6,438 bases of DNA from Thiomicrorhabdus sp. (GTDB taxonomy: Bacteria; Pseudomonadota; Gammaproteobacteria; Thiomicrospirales; Thiomicrospiraceae): contig WFNQ01000019.1 of the NCBI GenBank assembly GCA_015488565.1, positions 1 to 6,438 of the forward strand, written 5' to 3'. The translations under genes and the position numbers were made by a program. Shown here piece by piece: positions 6,201 through 6,438 of this stretch. Within the stretch, counting starts at the first letter, position 1. The number at the start of each line of letters is the position of its first letter. The notes under the pieces are model-generated. The model ran no database searches. It was not told the origin of the DNA and worked only from the letters and a program-made list of their open reading frames with translations.

Positions 6201-6438
6201 CCTGAATCGACAACTCATTTTGAACAATGCTGGCAATCGACGCCTCTAACACTTCTCGTGCCCCCTCATTGCTCAACGGCAACAATGACCCCATCCACTG
6301 ATCCCGTTTTTGCAACATCATCATTAACAGCGATTCGGCACGTGAAAAACGCCCGTTGACCAACTGCAATAAACGCCCTACCGCAGGCGCAATCGCTTCG
6401 GTTTTTAACGCCAAATGCACCGCCTCTCGATAAGCCTC
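3271..6438 (-). CDS. UvrD/RecB-like (AddA-type) helicase-nuclease, 5' end beyond window
   Basis: Superfamily 1A helicase with a RecB-family nuclease, 1,055 residues visible; the frame is open through the right edge, so about 100 N-terminal residues with Walker A (motif I) and Ia are missing. GTG 6420 is therefore not the start. Numbered from that GTG: motif II LLVDEFQDTS (255-264), III VGDPMQSIYRFR (289-300), IV NFRS (328-331), V MTMHKSKGLEF (611-621), VI LLYVAVTRAK (711-720). The nuclease shows GNLVH (H866), IVDR (D965), WIIDYKT (D979, K981) and QLERY (1016-1020), all key residues present. The family unwinds and degrades DNA from double-strand ends and usually pairs with an AddB-like partner, which may lie upstream outside the window. 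The gene is distinct from classical RecB by its family-typical ARRDQW-like segment (KRDQWMG, 38-44). Two inverted repeats and three G/C runs sit in linker regions. Pathway role is inferred; addA is not assigned because the partner is unseen. Confidence 0.92.
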   Translation of the reverse strand, partial: EAYREAVHLALKTEAIAPAVGRLLQLVNGRFSRAESLLMMMLQKRDQWMGSLLPLSNEGAREVLEASIASIVQNELSIQVARLSSVRSALEEVCSIAEYAVQHEQAQLEVLCGAWPLTDSLDDLPKWRVLADWLLTKEGTIRKSVNKNNGFIAGKGEPKAQKTHFLNVLAGLREGVQAAEIAENLAVLKTLPDPYYRDEQWQDLQGLIVLLRVCAAYLKVVFQSSRQADFIEIAQAASQSLGDELNPTDLAQQLDYQIQHLLVDEFQDTSSEQYQLICKLMTGWQEGDGRTLFIVGDPMQSIYRFREAEVGNFLKAWQGAMGCVRLTPLQLHVNFRSQQGVVDWVNQQFKNVFPRENNMAKGAVAYSHSTAFHLDKVDDHTVPVTTHWALNRSKAEEVDEVVALIQRRLAEWRQESTEYEGKTIALLGRTRSCLMLIAQRLKQQQIPFRAIDLEGLNERQEVQDVLALSRALLHLSDRAAWIALLRSPLVGLSLKDLYVVMGEQPYQSVWHCLTKLDRASLSVQGQQQLVDSLPILQHAFSRLGSVPFSVLVREVWLQLDGALTVEHSVALENVETFLTTLSELDGEPLDFERLDRLTEKLFARADSSPESQRVELMTMHKSKGLEFDTVILPGLDRPPRNDDTELVSWFQFMDGSENNSQGGEQGELSLLNSRHSGVEFERLVIAPMSQKGQGISGLNALLKRFESQKQRYELGRLLYVAVTRAKQQLHLFGQMDFKESEDTEKVVSPTGNSLLEALWPCVASDFNVLMKAYEPPENIPTPEYLLLSKLNSPCPPLQDSEAESSENWPKVSRLTPQRMHFKDTLPPLKAEPLATDLQQREGEYSGVKNSKLTTTAQGKTALLNTSVGNLVHAVLEQAVTEPHCWRVNNITQQLAQREAFYRIWLTRQGLTGARLSEALERVTRSLHHAFHQPKIRWALNLDSHNQFTESFSEYPLSSLEPSGEVNHHIVDRTFVDESDIRWIIDYKTSVFESKEIQDSEKGGGYLSETDFIQQQVGHYQSQLERYGQLFAQIEKRPQQWVLYFSDIDRWIELPL
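3427..3466. repeat. C9 homopolymer with adjacent 7-bp palindrome in nuclease domain
   Basis: Nine C occupy 3427-3435 (G9 on the coding strand, Gly996-998 of the helicase-nuclease), followed by T5. The palindrome TGAATCT-cttt-AGATTCA lies at 3449-3466. The stretch falls between the catalytic DYKT (K981) and the QxxxY motif (1016-1020), in what looks like an extended loop. It does not match the sequence of the 4050/4404 repeats, although the pairing of a G/C run with a small palindrome is the same. Confidence 0.7.
4050..4100 (+). repeat. Inverted repeat, copy A (inside helicase gene)
   Basis: Bases 4058-4100 match the reverse complement of 4404-4446 at 39 of 43 positions, with the first 23 bases (4058-4080) identical. 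A run of eight G (4050-4057) sits directly at its outer end. It contains two small palindromes: TTGAGC-tt-GCTCAA (4067-4080) and TACTC-tg-GAGTA (4088-4099). In the helicase it encodes roughly residues 776-793, in the linker between the helicase and nuclease domains, ending in Pro-Cys-Pro-Pro from the homopolymer. Confidence 0.9.
4404..4456 (-). repeat. Inverted repeat, copy B (inside helicase gene)
   Basis: Opposite-orientation partner of 4050-4100. It has the same 43-base body (4404-4446) and an outer run of eight C (4449-4456; G8 on the coding strand), separated from the body by two extra bases. Its first palindrome is one pair longer, ATTGAGC-aa-GCTCAAT when read on the plus strand (4423-4438 approximately). 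It encodes about residues 655-673 between motifs V and VI, where from memory family members have a much shorter loop, so it looks like inserted sequence that kept the frame open. The body-to-body gap is 303 bp (4101-4403). Confidence 0.9.

Overview
This 6.4-kb window looks like an ordinary chromosomal segment of a gammaproteobacterium. Recognisable homologues of Escherichia coli genes lie in an E. coli-like order: rsmI divergent from lpoA-yraN. LpoA, an activator of a class A penicillin-binding protein, is largely a gammaproteobacterial protein. Base composition looks moderately AT-leaning by eye. Genus cannot be assigned from the sequence alone.

Layout from left to right. (1) The 3' end of rsmJ (16S rRNA m2G1516 methyltransferase, + strand) enters at the left edge. 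It ends by running 40 bp into the 3' end of rsmI (16S rRNA C1402 2'-O-methyltransferase, - strand). (2) A short divergent control region at about 1220-1305 carries two overlapping sigma70-type promoter candidates, one for rsmI and one for lpoA. A strong Shine-Dalgarno there points to an ATT start codon for rsmI. (3) lpoA, an outer-membrane lipoprotein gene, is followed 3 bp later by yraN (UPF0102, nuclease-like fold), probably as one operon. (4) A large convergent gene on the - strand, open at the right edge, encodes a UvrD/RecB/AddA-type helicase with a C-terminal RecB-family nuclease domain. It is probably one subunit of a double-strand-break resection enzyme.

The genes cover three housekeeping tasks: ribosome decoding-centre methylation (rsmJ, rsmI), peptidoglycan synthesis control (lpoA), and DNA end processing (the helicase-nuclease), with yraN of unsettled function. 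There is no stretch of 300 bases without a gene, and I see no RNA gene, CRISPR array or insertion sequence.

The least ordinary part is inside the helicase gene. Two inverted copies of a roughly 50-bp element lie 303 bp apart and flank the segment encoding helicase motif VI. Each has a run of eight G (or C) and two small palindromes. A third run of nine C lies in the nuclease region. Reading the frames by hand, a one-base slip at any of the three runs, or inversion between the repeats, would end translation early. This makes the gene a candidate for on/off variation, but that is a hypothesis from one static sequence.
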